NCBI GenBank assembly: GCA_013054445.1
Contig: JAAMPI010000146.1
Location: 7,278 to 59,793, forward strand
Direction of reading: 5' to 3'
DNA length: 52,516 bases
From: Cudoniella acicularis
Lineage: Eukaryota > Ascomycota > Leotiomycetes > Helotiales > Helotiaceae
Part shown: in pieces, positions 1 through 11,670 of the stretch
How the letters are laid out: the number at the start of each line of letters is the position of its first letter
How positions within the stretch are numbered: the stretch's first letter is position 1
Notes under the pieces: model-generated
What the model was told of the DNA's origin: nothing
What the model saw: the letters and a program-made list of their open reading frames with translations, nothing else
The model's database searches: none
Made by a program: the position numbers and the translations under genes

Positions 1-2728
1 GAGNGAGGCCTTCTTCGAAAGTTCGAATAATCTCGAAGCATCGGACGATTGTGTTTTGGGCCTTATCATCCGGCGGGGTTTAATAATGCGCGACGCTCGT
101 TGGACTTTCCCGCGACCCAGCTCCCCTTTTTGGAAAGCCAAAGGCTCTAGAAACCTTCTAGTGACGGGTAGAAATGCCGAAAAATCTTCATGGAGATCTG
201 GCGATCTCGGATCTGGATTCGCACAAAGAGCTTGCAACCTCGGTCTTGCATTGAAAGCATGGCAAAGGTCATTAGAGGGATGCGCATTCGTGACGAGAAC
301 AATGCCAAGGGCTCAATATTAATACTATTGATTTAGAAATGAGCATGAAAAGAGATCAAATGAGATAAATTGCACCCACCAAAAGCAAGCGCAAGGGGCC
401 CCTGCGACGCCGTGGAGGAGAGAGTCAGGCTGGGAACAACGGGTATCACGCAACAAAAGATGTTCGTCCCACCGGGCAGGCGGTGGCTGCCGTGACGCTG
501 TCGAACGCGGGCAACGGGAAGACGCGCAAACTCCAAGGCCGGTAGCAGTTGGCAGCTTGCTGGCTGCTGGCTGCTGACTGCTGGTTGATTATTCATTATT
601 ATTTGCTCTCGGACAATACTGTGACGGCCGAGCTTGATGATAAGGAGAGCAGGTACTGGAGGTATTTCCGTACCGTCTATGCTGCAGAAAGGCAGAGTCA
701 CAGCACACTCTAGGGTCAGGGTGATATTGCGACAATGCGATCCGAACTGCTGGAGATCAATCCCGCTGACTGAGCCTGAACATGAGCCTGAACCTCACTC
801 CAGTCTCCAGTCTCCAGTCTCCAGCCTCCAGCCTCCAGCCAGCCAGCCAGCGTGTGCTCGAGCTAACCGCTGTGAGGCAATACTACGGCACCGTGCTCGG
901 TGTTCCTGGCCTACTCTCCTGCGCAAGCCATGACTCTCCACTCCTGTGTTTCCTGGCTTGAAAAGGTGTTGTTTGCCGCGAAACGGACTCTTCAGCGACA
1001 ACCGATGCACCGCAACGCTGAGCTCGAATTCGTCGTTGCGTTTCAGCCTCTATTCCACACTCAAGTCTCAATTGTCCCTGAGCAGCAGGCTCGCGTAGTA
1101 GGAGGCTAGCAGCAGCTTCAGCCTTCATCGCACTGGCCCTGAGATTTCTTCCGGCAATCAACGTTCGATGATCAGCCCTCTCAAACACCTCGAAATAGCA
1201 TCTGCTTCCAGCGTTGCGCAGCGCTGCGCAGCGCATTTCACCCCGTTGCTCCAGACCGTCACCTAGGTACTTCGTGCTCTGAACAACGTGCCTCCATCGT
1301 CCAATGTCCAAGTGCCTGGGATCTGCGCTGACTGACGCTGGGACTCTGGGAGCCACGGAGCCCGCGTGAAGCCACACACCTTACCCGGCAAGACTTCAAG
1401 CCTGTCAAGCCTGTCGTCGCTGCTGCTCGCCGGCCACGCTGATCCAAGGCGCGGGGAATTTCAGCCACCTGTGTACCCTCCGCCAGGCCGCATCCTCGGC
1501 ATCGCATCACAGAACGTTGCGCAAGAGAGAGACATCTTGTAAACTTGCACGTGAAGGGGAAGGCGTTGCTCGCAAAATGTCCCGCCCAGTACGACTTCAG
1601 GGGTGAGGGTGAGGGGGGACGAGAGCCCGCTGCCCAGGGTCTTGCAGCCTGGCATTGGCACCACTCGCACCACTGGCACCACTAGCACCAGCACCAGGCC
1701 GGCGAAACTTTGAATTTCTTCGTTCGATTCAAAGAGGGGCAAATCTCACCATCTCAACCTTGACAGCGCCCCTGCCCTGCTCCTGCACCTACACCTGCAC
1801 CTGCTCGTCGATGACAGGGGCACCCGATACTGTTGCTGGACTTCCAAGTTCCCACTAGCTGTTTCCACTAAGCATTTGACACCCCCCATCTCCAAAGGAC
1901 CCATCACCCAAGCAAGCCCCCAGACGCCCAGGTTATTCCCTCAGGCTCAGGCTCACCTTTACTGTCAAGGTCCAAGGTCACCTTACAGCGGCCATCCTGC
2001 AGCGGCAACTCTGGGCTCAAGTCGCGCCCCCTTCTATACCATAACCATTCCACGGGGTCCTCTGTCACTACTGCGCGAGTGTGTCGGACTGTCCCTCTCC
2101 TCAAGCGCGTTCCTGGTTTCCTATTCCTCTCACGGCTGCTGCGCTCTCTTGCTCTTCCGTCCGCAACCTACCCGTATATGTACAGTCCTGTATGTTTCGA
2201 GCCCTTCTTCCACGGGTCAGCCGTCTGTGCATGATTGCAAAACCCAGGAGCAATCAACCTATCTGCCGTTTGCGCGGTTAGCCTCGCGGCTTTGACTTCG
2301 TCACTTCGTCGTTTCTCGTTTCTGACCTCTGTACCTATGCGAACTGGACGGAATTAGTACCACCGTACCACCAGTCCACATATTCAAAATATAGGTACGC
2401 CCTGATCGCCTTATGCATTGTCGACCCCCCCCCCCAAGCCCTCTGTCTAGATTAGACCGAGACTCGTGGCCTTGCTAAGATATCCAGGGCTCATATCACA
2501 CTGTGGGGCGAAACCCTCGGAACCTTACCGGGGCTTTTAACGTTTAGCATATCCGTCGCCAACTTCAGTCGGCCACTCTTTGTTCCCTCTGTCTGTCGGG
2601 CTCTTGAACCTCGATCCTAGTAGGACGTGCCAGTTTTTGTATAGAAGCTTCGGCTCTGTACCAAGAAGTCCGTTTTTTACTTGAGGCGCGTGGACACCAC
2701 TGGCGCATTATCCAATTCGATACATGCA
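1..2728. other. Gene-free upstream region with low-complexity tracts
   Basis: No open frame here has coding character or a recognisable motif. The stretch is GC- and pyrimidine-rich. It holds a CTG-rich run near 547-585, a 7-base tandem repeat at 798-839, CACCA/CACCTG-like repeats near 1655-1805 and an 11-base C run at 2425-2435. From about 1740 to 2700 the plus strand has many CT-rich tracts, which fits a long promoter and 5' leader for the Zn2Cys6 gene starting at 2729. Position 4 is an undetermined base. Confidence 0.6.
798..839. repeat. CTCCAGY heptamer microsatellite
   Basis: Six consecutive 7-base units read CTCCAGT three times and then CTCCAGC three times. A short CAGC run follows to about 850. 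It lies in non-coding DNA upstream of the Zn2Cys6 gene. Confidence 0.9.
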
Positions 2729-5700
2729 ATGGCTGGAGATCCAGGAAACCGAAGGCTTCTTCCTCAAAGCTCCCAGATGCAGAGCTTCTCCTTTGCGCCC
2801 ACTAATTTTGGGCAAAGAGAGAACCAGAAAAGTACGTTAACCTCGTCTTAATTTCCCCCCGAATGCTATCAATATTAATGTGTGTATAGACTATGTCTTC
2901 GTAGACGAACACAACCGTCACAAACGCCTGAAGGGTATGTAAATAATCACGACCAATCTATCAGACGCTGATTTTAGGTAGTTATGAGAGCTTGTGAGGG
3001 GTGTAGACGACGGAAGATCAAATGCGATGCGGCAACGACTAACACCTGGCCATGCTCAGCCTGCATTCGTCTGAAGTTACATTGTGTGCCGCCGACTGTC
3101 AACTATGACCGCGACTTCCCGTCAAACACGCATTCGTTCGAACAGGAGAGAGTGGGGTATGAAAGTGGTGGAAGCGGTGATGATGATTACCACCAACAAA
3201 TCTCCTTGCAGCAACAGCAACATCACCAGCAACTAACAACTCCCCATAAAGGGATTCCCCCAATATACACGCAGCAGGTACCGTATTCAGAAGCGGTCGG
3301 AGTCTATCAAACTGTTCCTTATGGTGGTCCTTCTTCGGCGCATAGCCAACCAAGCATGCATTATAATAGTCTGCAAACTCCTGTCAGTATAATCGATCAG
3401 CATCAACATTACGCTTCTCAGAGTGTTTTCCCAACACCACCGCTCCAAGGATCGCATCCTGAATCGCCAGAAACATACGAACAAGACCAGTATGGTCAAC
3501 AAGACTTGGCCGACCTCCTCGGGGAGCTCAGGATGAATGAAGCAGGCACTGGTAAGATCTCTCAACCTCTACTCCAAATGCGTAGATCTGATTTAAATAT
3601 AGCCCCGTATTTGAACAGCAAGAGCAAGACAAAAAGCACAGTTGAAGAGCCCGTATTTGAAGATGTAGACGAATACAAAAACGTTTTACCACCTTCGATG
3701 CCCGGCCCAGATCTCAAAGTTAGGATACCGCCGGAGCTAATGCCAGATGAAGCGACCTGTCTACACTATTTCGATATGTATTTCAGTGACGTACATCCAT
3801 ACGTTCCCGTCCTGAACAAATCGTTCTTCTATCATCAATGGCACAACAATAGGGAAGCAATATCACCACTCATTCTCGAGGCGATTTTTGCAATATCAGG
3901 GCGACTTGCAGATGAGCCAGCTCAAGGTCAACAATGGCTAGCGCTTGCATCAAGTGAGTGCCCTTTCCTAAGTGAGGTTATCTTAAAAGCTGACAATATT
4001 GCAGAGCACGCCGATTCTTTCATGGATGTTCCTCGCTTAAGTACACTTCAGGCGACGTTGATGGTCCTGAAAGCAAGAGAATCTGCGCCAAAAAGAGGGT
4101 ACTATTATCGATCTTGGATGACTGTTGTGCAATGTGTACAGATGGCCAAGGACTTAGGTCTTGATGAGCATTTCGAAGAGCACAAGGCAGGTAGGTCTTG
4201 TGGTTCGGATCTAGCAGACTGCATTATGAAGACCCGAATATGGCAGACGATATTCATTTGTGAACTGATGGTTGGCTCTCCACAAGGTATGTTTCAATCG
4301 TAATATGAAGGTGGTAGAATATCTAACCTTTAGCAGGGCGGACGGATCTTACAGTCGATATGGAGTCGTTAGACCTAAGTGTTCCACGTCCAGGACCTGG
4401 TATTGACGACACGGAATTCAATATATCCCGCAATTTCACCTACTTCACCAGAGTCGTCCGAAATGTAAGGAGGATGAACAATGTCTATTCCAGAATCAAG
4501 AAAAAGAAGGAATGGGGCATCGATCCGGATTTCGTACAGCTAAATCCGTCTTTTGACGCGTGGATGAAAGATTTACCCCCAGATCTGCAAGTAAACTTCC
4601 CCCCACACGGATCTCCACCCTGGGGATTGCCATCTCATTTTATCGGAAATATTCACTCTTATTATTATCTCAGCATTATCATGTTACATCGACCACAGCT
4701 TACGTTCATGGAGCCAACTGGAATGGATGGTGGCTGGAAACACCACATGATGATCTGCTATTCTTCAGCCAAACTCTTGTGCCGACTACAAGAGGCCATT
4801 CTACAGTCTTTTGGGCTGACTGGGCTACTATGCATGCAAAGGGGTATTAATTTCACAATTTACTGTGTGCTAACCTGCACAGTTCTACATCTGGTACGTA
4901 GAACTCTTTCGAGAGCTAACTAGTAGCGCTAAATGTGCCACAGGTTGCACTTACGTCCCCAGACCCAGATCTAAATACAGACGCTCGAGAATACTTCACT
5001 CGCCATATGAGAATTTTGGAGAAATGTACCAGTTCTTGGCCGATGCCCGAAATGCAGCAACAAATCGATGCTCTTCGAGAAGCATTCTCTGCTGATACTA
5101 GAAAACCGTTTGTCCTTAAGCCGAGTTTCCCTTATGGCAGTCCCGGCGCGCCTGTGAACACGAGCCCTCCCCGACGGCCAATCCACAGTATCGAAATATT
5201 GGTGCCCATGGAACACCTCTAGAACACCAAAACGTGGAGTATCAACATGCCCAGTCACATCAACAAGTCAGTTACACAAACCACCCCATCTCACCGCCCA
5301 TCTCTGCCGGTGGTGTTACGGACACGAAGAGTGACTCTCCTGCCGCACAGTCTCTGGTCATGATGGCCGCCCAACGAGGTCCACAGCAACAATCGATGGC
5401 AAGCGGAGTATCAATGGGGGATAGCAACAGTTGGAATCCCACCAGAATTTTTGAGTATGTATTATCAACTCTAATTTATTTTGACCTAACTAACTCTTTC
5501 GTAGCCAATGGAACACGACCTTTGGTACGCCTCCTACTTCAAGTGTTTCCGCTCCTCAACAAACTCCTCTAAAACTTGCCGTTTCAGGTGCTCAAGAAAT
5601 CCCAACATTGCCCGAGATGCAGCTCCCGAATGTCAGCTTACCTCCAGGCTCTTCCCAGCCTATTCCTCCACAACAATATTCGGGAGCACCCATACCCTCT

Positions 5701-5814
5701 TTCGTAAGCCCCAGCATGTGGCAAGAATCCGTGGCTAGTGTCTATGAGGGTGGCTTGAAGCGACATTGGGATTACGATGACAGTAACATGGTCAATGTGA
5801 AACGACCGAGATGA
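2729..5814 (+). CDS. Zn2Cys6 binuclear-cluster transcription factor (one apparent frameshift)
   Basis: Exons: 2729-2831, 2890-2934, 2982-3953, 4005-4286, 4337-4893, 4944-5454 and 5505-5814, about 926 residues. All junctions are GT-AG and phases agree, except that exon 6 needs one extra base near 5163-5176. The Zn2Cys6 cluster spans residues 54-84 (CEGCRRRKIKC, then CSAC and C). A Gln/His-rich linker follows. A fungal-trans regulatory domain runs from about residue 300 (DEATCLHYFDMYFSDVHPYV) to about 560. The C-terminus is Pro/Gln-rich and ends in a basic KRPR. The 51-base stretch 3954-4004 is open in frame but has GTGAGT, CTGAC and CAG, so I treat it as an intron. The protein should act in the nucleus on CGG-type sites. 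I do not recognise the orthologue and name no target pathway. The long upstream leader suggests heavy transcriptional or uORF control. Confidence 0.85.
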
Positions 5815-6955
5815 ATGAATGTAGTAACGAACGAAGACGAATGCATCGAACAGAGGAGAAAAGGGACAGGAAATGGCTGCAGTATGAAGCGCCCAGTGAG
5901 AAAACACGATTTGCCCCATACGATCGATCGAAAGCCTGTTGTTGTCAGGAGGTACCCGCCACTTTGTCGCTAACAAAAGTCGGTTATGCATAACGATGGT
6001 GATTGGAGAGTTCCATGCTCACCGTCGCTGTTTTTAAAATGGAAATTAGCCTGATCCATTCACCCGGACGACGATTTCAAACTCGGAGAGGTTTTTCCTG
6101 GGGACTTGCCCTTTCGGGAAGCTTGGGATAATCCCGAAGGCCGACTCATGGCTTACGAATAATGGCACATGAATGATTGTGCAGTTGGAAGTAATGTAAA
6201 AATGGAAGCGCATCTAGGAAGGAGTTTAAATATGCAAGCATTATGCACCTTGGGACCTCGGTAGGCGCGGAGCCTCGTGTGCCATCTTCTTTGCGAAGGG
6301 ATCGTATGGTTATGTTGGATCTCATATCCACGAATCCAGGCGCGAAGGTTGTACTATGTGGGTGGATTTTCATGGCATCTGAGTACATCTCATAGTGCAG
6401 GGTCTAACGCCATTGAGAAGCATAAACTTGTCACATTACCCATTTTGCTCCAGTGCGTTTTTCAGATGTGATGCAGATCTGATCGAAACATTGATTACTA
6501 ACATTGCTAATTGGTTCTTAAGCTAATTACCTATGTTTCAGAAAGTAAATATTCTGCTTCGTAGAATTCCAAGATTCTCGAATTCAGGTTCCCAAATTTA
6601 GAAGATTCCCTAATAAGGATACAGATCATGCACCAGCTCATCGAATTGGATTTTTGGGGGGATAAGTAATTTCAGTCCACGGAATGGAGGGGCAAGTACC
6701 ATAGCCTCATGGCAACTGGTTACGCGCCGAAACTTTACGTAGCGGCTAAGAGGCTATTGAGGTGTGAACCAGATGCATCTTTTTGTCACCCAGGGTCTAG
6801 AGGTGGCACACTAAGATGACGAGTCCTTCCCCACGTTGACAAGGTTAACCCATGTGATATACCTGCGTTAAACCACATGAAACATTGGATGAAATTAAAG
6901 CAATAGTCTATTTGGGTCATCAAATGTTACTGTACACAACATCGACTTGATGTTT
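5815..6955. other. Convergent intergenic region
   Basis: This lies between the ends of the Zn2Cys6 gene (+) and the metallo-beta-lactamase-fold gene (-), so it must hold both 3' untranslated regions. Only short frames are present, with no family motif, repeat or RNA gene that I can see. The AT-rich part around 6540-6640 has short direct repeats of an AGATTC/GAATTC type with no clear function. Confidence 0.5.
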
Positions 6956-8076
6956 TTACATCGTCTCTTGCAGGAATGCATGATCCCTCCAACCCATACG
7001 CTTCACTTGAATCTGCATACTCTCCAACACCCTCTGCTTTACAGTTGTGTCGCTACCTTTAGCGCCATCGGAAACTTCTGTCCCCTTGAAAGCGCCATGC
7101 GTGCTTGAGAATTCGTAATCTTTTAAGATCTTCCACATCCCTGCTATCTCTTCTGCAGAAAGAGGTATCATGTTGGGGATACTCCAGAAAAACGAGTATG
7201 TGTTCATCCCTGATGGTCTTCCCCATTTTCCACCATCGGGGCCTTTCGTCCAGTCACCCATTCCACTTGGGGTAGTAACCAAGGTATCTGCAATCAGAAG
7301 TCTTCCAAACGCCAGACACACCAAACTACCCGGGAAATGTCCACCAAGCTTCACAATTTTAACGCCAATCTTCTCGCCCCTCACTTCAATATCCTCTTCG
7401 GTGCCTTCAATGAAAGTCCTTGCTTTTCCCAACCGATCCAGTCGGTTCAACCACTGCTTATCCTCCCAGCTCAAATAAACCGGGCAGTCGAATGCATCCG
7501 CCCATTCCAGATGCGTGGTGTAATAATGGGGATGACTTATTACTATCGCAGCCAGCCCGCCTAGGCTATTAATCCACTCGATCGTCTCCTCATCCAGAAG
7601 CGTGATGCAGTCCCATAACACGTTACCTTTTGGGGTTTTGACTAAAATAGCTCTCTGGCCGATGGCTATCTTGGGCTCCGAGTGAATTTGCCAGAAACGC
7701 TCGTCGCCGTCCATAGGCTCCCATACGTTTTTATAGCCTGAACTTTTGAGCTTGGAGAGCGTGGTGAATGCCTGGCCAGTGGGCAACACGAATTGACGCG
7801 GGTCTAAAAAAAAAATTAGCTGCTGGAAGCTCAACAGGGTATATTTTACATATCATCACAGATTCGACAGCGGGTGAGCAGAGCGGGGTCGTCGATGTCG
7901 AATTGGGTCCCGCAGGCAGTACAGATGAGAAGATGATCAGTTTGAGAGGCCATGCTTCCGGGCGGAGGCGTATCGCTGTAGTAATGTTCGTGTTCCGGAT
8001 CCTCGAAAACGTGTTCAATATTGGAGTATGGGGTAGAGTAGGATGGGGTGGACGCGGCCGACTGGGCGGCCGACAT
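6956..8076 (-). CDS. Metallo-beta-lactamase-fold hydrolase with N-terminal zinc ribbon
   Basis: Proposed exons on the minus strand: 8076-7854 and 7803-6956, about 356 residues. The N-terminal segment is Ser/Thr/Pro-rich and carries a CTACG...CRIC pair, likely a small zinc ribbon. It leads into a conserved DDPRQFVLPTGQ. The hydrolase half shows HPHYYTTH, GGHFPGS, IADT and STHG, matching the order of metallo-beta-lactamase metal motifs. The usual HxHxDH first motif reads HPHYY, so the Asp-His pair is replaced. Family: fungal MBL-fold proteins of unknown substrate. The start (MSAAQSAAST) is the methionine nearest the conserved part. An upstream in-frame ATG at 8292 would add 72 residues. The intron needs an AT rather than GT donor to keep frame (see findings). 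The next minus-strand gene upstream is separated by over 1 kb. Confidence 0.8.
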
Positions 8077-9549
8077 GGTTTTTATATTTTTGTAACCCTC
8101 GGTCCTTGGTTGAGCAACTCGTGCGGAAGAGGCTGAGGAGGATGAGATGTGGGGTAGAGAAATAACGGGAGGGATCCGAAAGGGTTGGTCGGGTCCAGGT
8201 TCCCATTTGTCGTGGATTAGTCGAGAACGGCTGCCACGAAACGTGACCGACTTCGCTTCGAATGCGGATCGCTCTGCCCAGGTTCTACTCACTCACGGCT
8301 CACCCTCCAACTCAGAATGCTCATTCATGTTCTTGCTCTCACTCTAGGTAACTAACCGTGCTCCACTTTATTTTTGGGTTCTTCCGTGCGAAAACTGTCA
8401 ACTTTACACGATCATATTCAAGGAAGGAGACCAAGTCAGCTCCTAGGGCCCTCTTTTTTTTAAAAAAATCCTTCCGACTCCTTCAATCCCTTAAAGAAGT
8501 TTCTTCTTATAAAACGGCTTCCTCGTCCTCTCCCAAGGAGAATGCTTAGCGTGGTTTCTATATTTATTTCGTCTTCTAGCCCTTCGCCCTTTCTTCCGTG
8601 ACACTACTATTATGAATTGGGGTGGGAAAAGGAAGGGAGGTCAAGTGATTTTCACATGCAAGGCCTCATTCCTCAGGCTAAAAGGGTCAGATATTGTTTC
8701 TACGCTCAGCGACTTTTTTTCCGGCTACGTATCTTGTCCATGTTTAACTTACTCGATCTAATCTGATTTTTTGCATCGTGAACTTTCCTTCTTGCCTGCT
8801 CTAGGGCTTCTCCCCTTATCTTACTCGCCTACCCACAGGCCGTTATCTAAGGGAAACCTGCTCATCCGTCGTACTAGTACCGTACAAGGGGCTATCCTCA
8901 AAATTACTAGTATAGATTACAGTAGAACCCGCGAACAGGGGCAAGGCTTGGAATCCTGTCGAGGAAGTCAACCTCATGATTCATGAACCGTCTTTTGCCT
9001 GAAGCAAGATTTTAGACAAACTCAAAAGCGCGTCTAGCTACAGGATGCATGAGAGTTTGCAGCAATTTATCGTATTCTAATACCCCAGGTCGGCGAACAT
9101 ATTGCAGGCAAAAGTTCTATCCTCTCACAAGCGAGAAGGGGATCTAGTGAGACATGGAAAGTCAATCTGCGAGGAGAATTAAAGAAGGAAATGAACAAAG
9201 CCTATCAAAGAGTTGATTCTCCATGGAACGAGCCCCTTGTGCTAGATCTTAGGCTACGATCGTCGACTCACCTTCGAACCGGTGCAAGGACTTAAGGCAT
9301 ACCTTGTGATGCCTGACCTGGTACAACTGCCACCGAATAATATGCTCAAAGATGGAATGGAAGTTATTGAAAGAGCACATGATGCTGAAGAGACAGGAGA
9401 TCGAAATGGTTGATGCTAGAGTGGCAATGCAGAGGTTGGAATTTATTTATGAGCTAAAGCCGAAGTCGTAGAAACCGCGGGAAAAAACCCAACACCTTAC
9501 TATGAGAGACCCACCATGAATTCCACCGCGATCATCTCCATCACTTCTG
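8077..9549. other. Intergenic region between MBL-fold gene start and peroxiredoxin end
   Basis: It contains the promoter of the MBL-fold gene and the 3' end of the peroxiredoxin gene. There is a T8A9-type homopolymer block near 8453-8467. A 39-codon frame at 9352-9471 is helical in character but unsupported. I see no RNA gene or mobile element. Confidence 0.45.
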
Positions 9550-10753
9550 TCATGATGAATTTCCCGACGTAGATGGCCCAGCAATTGCCGTATTGGGTCG
9601 TCTCGTGTCCTGCCGAAACCCCAGAAGCTTATTTCGCGGTAGGGGTCTAAACTTCATATACGGCAAAAAATGTCTGAAATCCGTATCCGATCTCCGCCCT
9701 TCAGCCTGCTTATCAGTTTGTCGAATGAGGACATCATCGCCCTAAAATAATCAGCCTCGGTTCATTACTCTCTCTGTTGCCTTCCGCTCGTCCTCGGAAA
9801 CAGAAATGGAATCGATGGGGAGGCAAAGGCACTTACAGGCTGCCAATTCGCCGGCGTAACAATATGTTTTCCAAACTCATCACGTGCTTGAATAGAGTCG
9901 ATTATACGGATGATTTCATCGATGTTGCGCCCTGTCTCCATGGGGTAGGACAGGATAGCGCGGATGTGTTTCTGCTTGTTGATAATGAAAACAGCGCGGA
10001 TAGTGTGTAGCTTCGGGTTGCATGCTGTGATCTCCTCGTTGGTGGGGTTTTCTTCTTTGTCGAGCCTGGGAAGCGTTGTTAGCATGATATTACTAATGGC
10101 AAACAGAAAACGGCTAGGAGGTTCAAAGGGGCGAGAGATGGCAGTGAGCATTTCAAACTTCATTTGCAGGTAACTTAGGGTCTGGAATCAAAAACTTACA
10201 TATCATACAACTTCGCCACATCCCCCTTTTCATCCGCAACAATCGGAAATTCAATACTCTTTGTCGTCACCGGATCCGCAGTCGTTGTCATGTTCGTAAG
10301 CCACTCTGTATGATTATCGACCGTCCCCACGGACAATCCAACCAACCTTGTCTGTCTTCTCTCAAACTCATCTTGCCTTTCCGCAAAAGCAGCGATCTCG
10401 GTGGTGCAAACGGGTGTATGGTCACAGGGATGAGAAAAAAGTACAGCCCAGTGGTTGTTAATGTATGAATGAAAGTGGAATTTCTCTGTGAGGGTGGATT
10501 TGGCGAAGAAGTCGGGAGCTTCTGAATCCTGGTGGTGGGTGAGTTAGTAGGGACCTTAAGGTTGTTTGAGGTGTGGAGACGAGATGAGATGGGACGTAAT
10601 CTTACAATTCGAAGACTGCCGTTCAAGGTTAGTGGAGTTCAAGGCTGAGCCAAATCAAGCTGGAAACAGATAGAGGACATACGGCTTTGACCGATTCAAG
10701 AAATCTTTCGCCTCACCAAGGAACTCCTTTGTCTTTCCAAAGTACTTGGCCAT
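9550..10753 (-). CDS. 1-Cys (Prx6-type) peroxiredoxin
   Basis: Exons: 10753-10683, 10615-10606, 10528-10200, 10065-9837 and 9741-9550, 276 residues with consistent phase. It should reduce H2O2 and organic hydroperoxides. The peroxidatic Cys lies in HPCDHTPVCTTE at about residues 60-70. Family landmarks include DSEAPDFFAKST, EFPIVADEKGDVAKLYDM, a VFIINKQKHIRAILSYP strand and the VTPANWQPGDDV segment. The C-terminal arm has FRHFLPYMKF, as in the 1-Cys/Prx6 branch. The first 24 residues (MAKYFGKTKEFLGEAKDFLN) form a basic amphipathic helix ahead of the fold, unusual for the cytosolic branch and possibly a targeting segment. Exon 2 is only 10 bases. Intron branch sites CTAAC and TACTAAC support the joins. 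It is divergent from the amidase gene. Confidence 0.9.
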
Positions 10754-11670
10754 CTTCAAGTTTTGCTTTCGGTCACTGGGTCAAATAGAATAAACTGCCA
10801 TGTCCTAGGTAGATGCTTGGCAGAATTTATGTATACATACCCACAATTGAGCCTCAAGAATTCACGCAATATCCATCCTCCATGATTCGATCAGCCACGG
10901 CGCAGCTTAGGGTGTGCTGCTGCTGCTAATTCGTTCGCGACAGCCTTTTCGCAGGCAACCTTCCTTCATTGTTTGCCCGGTCTCAGCCGAGCCTTGTGCT
11001 ATGCTGCAGCAAGACTCACCATCGCCAACATGACTTCAAACTTTTTATTCCGATTGCTCCATGAATGTGCCGTGGTCCTGCTTTGGCACCGGGCACCCTT
11101 CCACCTCTTTCTCTCCTTTTCCTTACATTCTCTCAGCCGTGCGATATTCGGTAAGTTGAGGCTGAATAACTCAGTCACACGTGCAATTAGACCAGAGGGC
11201 TATACCAAACGCCCTACACCCCTATATCTATTGCCGAGAGGGCCAGAAGAGGATCCCCTGAGCATAATCCAGCTGACTCACCAGCGTGCTCAGGTTAGAA
11301 AGTTGACTTTGGTGAGGTTAGGTTTCGTTGCAGACTTTAGTGGTAAGTAAAACGGCAAACCCTTGTGACTCGTGACAAGTGAGGCCGATGTAGTCACGTG
11401 TCAATCTCTCTTCTGAAACGAGAAGCGGGGTAGCCGGAAGAGGAAGGTACAGCCGGTCCACCTTCCACCTTATCTCACTGGGTCGCTTTGGATCCACCGC
11501 AGCTACTGAACGTTATTCAGAGCTTTGGGGCGCGCCATGCCATGCGCCCGCATATCAAAGGCTCAAGGAGCTACAACCTCCACGAGACTACCCTTCGCAT
11601 TTCATAACCTTTTCAAACTCAATCACATACCACACGCTTTCACTCCGAGTAACCAAACCGAACATTCAAC
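10754..11670. promoter_or_regulatory. Shared divergent promoter region (peroxiredoxin / amidase)
   Basis: The two genes start at 10753 (-) and 11671 (+), so this 917-base stretch carries both promoters. The stretch just before 11671 is CT/CA-rich, as is usual for fungal leaders. A 125-codon frame at 10973-11350 shows no family signature. I cannot assign a specific factor site. Confidence 0.45.

Noticed and set aside
3954..4004. Reading the 51-base in-frame stretch of the Zn2Cys6 gene as coding
   Set aside because: It has a GTGAGT donor, a CTGAC branch and a CAG acceptor, and removal restores a smoother regulatory-domain sequence. Intron preferred, though not proven.
10973..11350. 125-codon frame in the peroxiredoxin/amidase gap
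   Set aside because: No family signature. It is inside a divergent promoter region.
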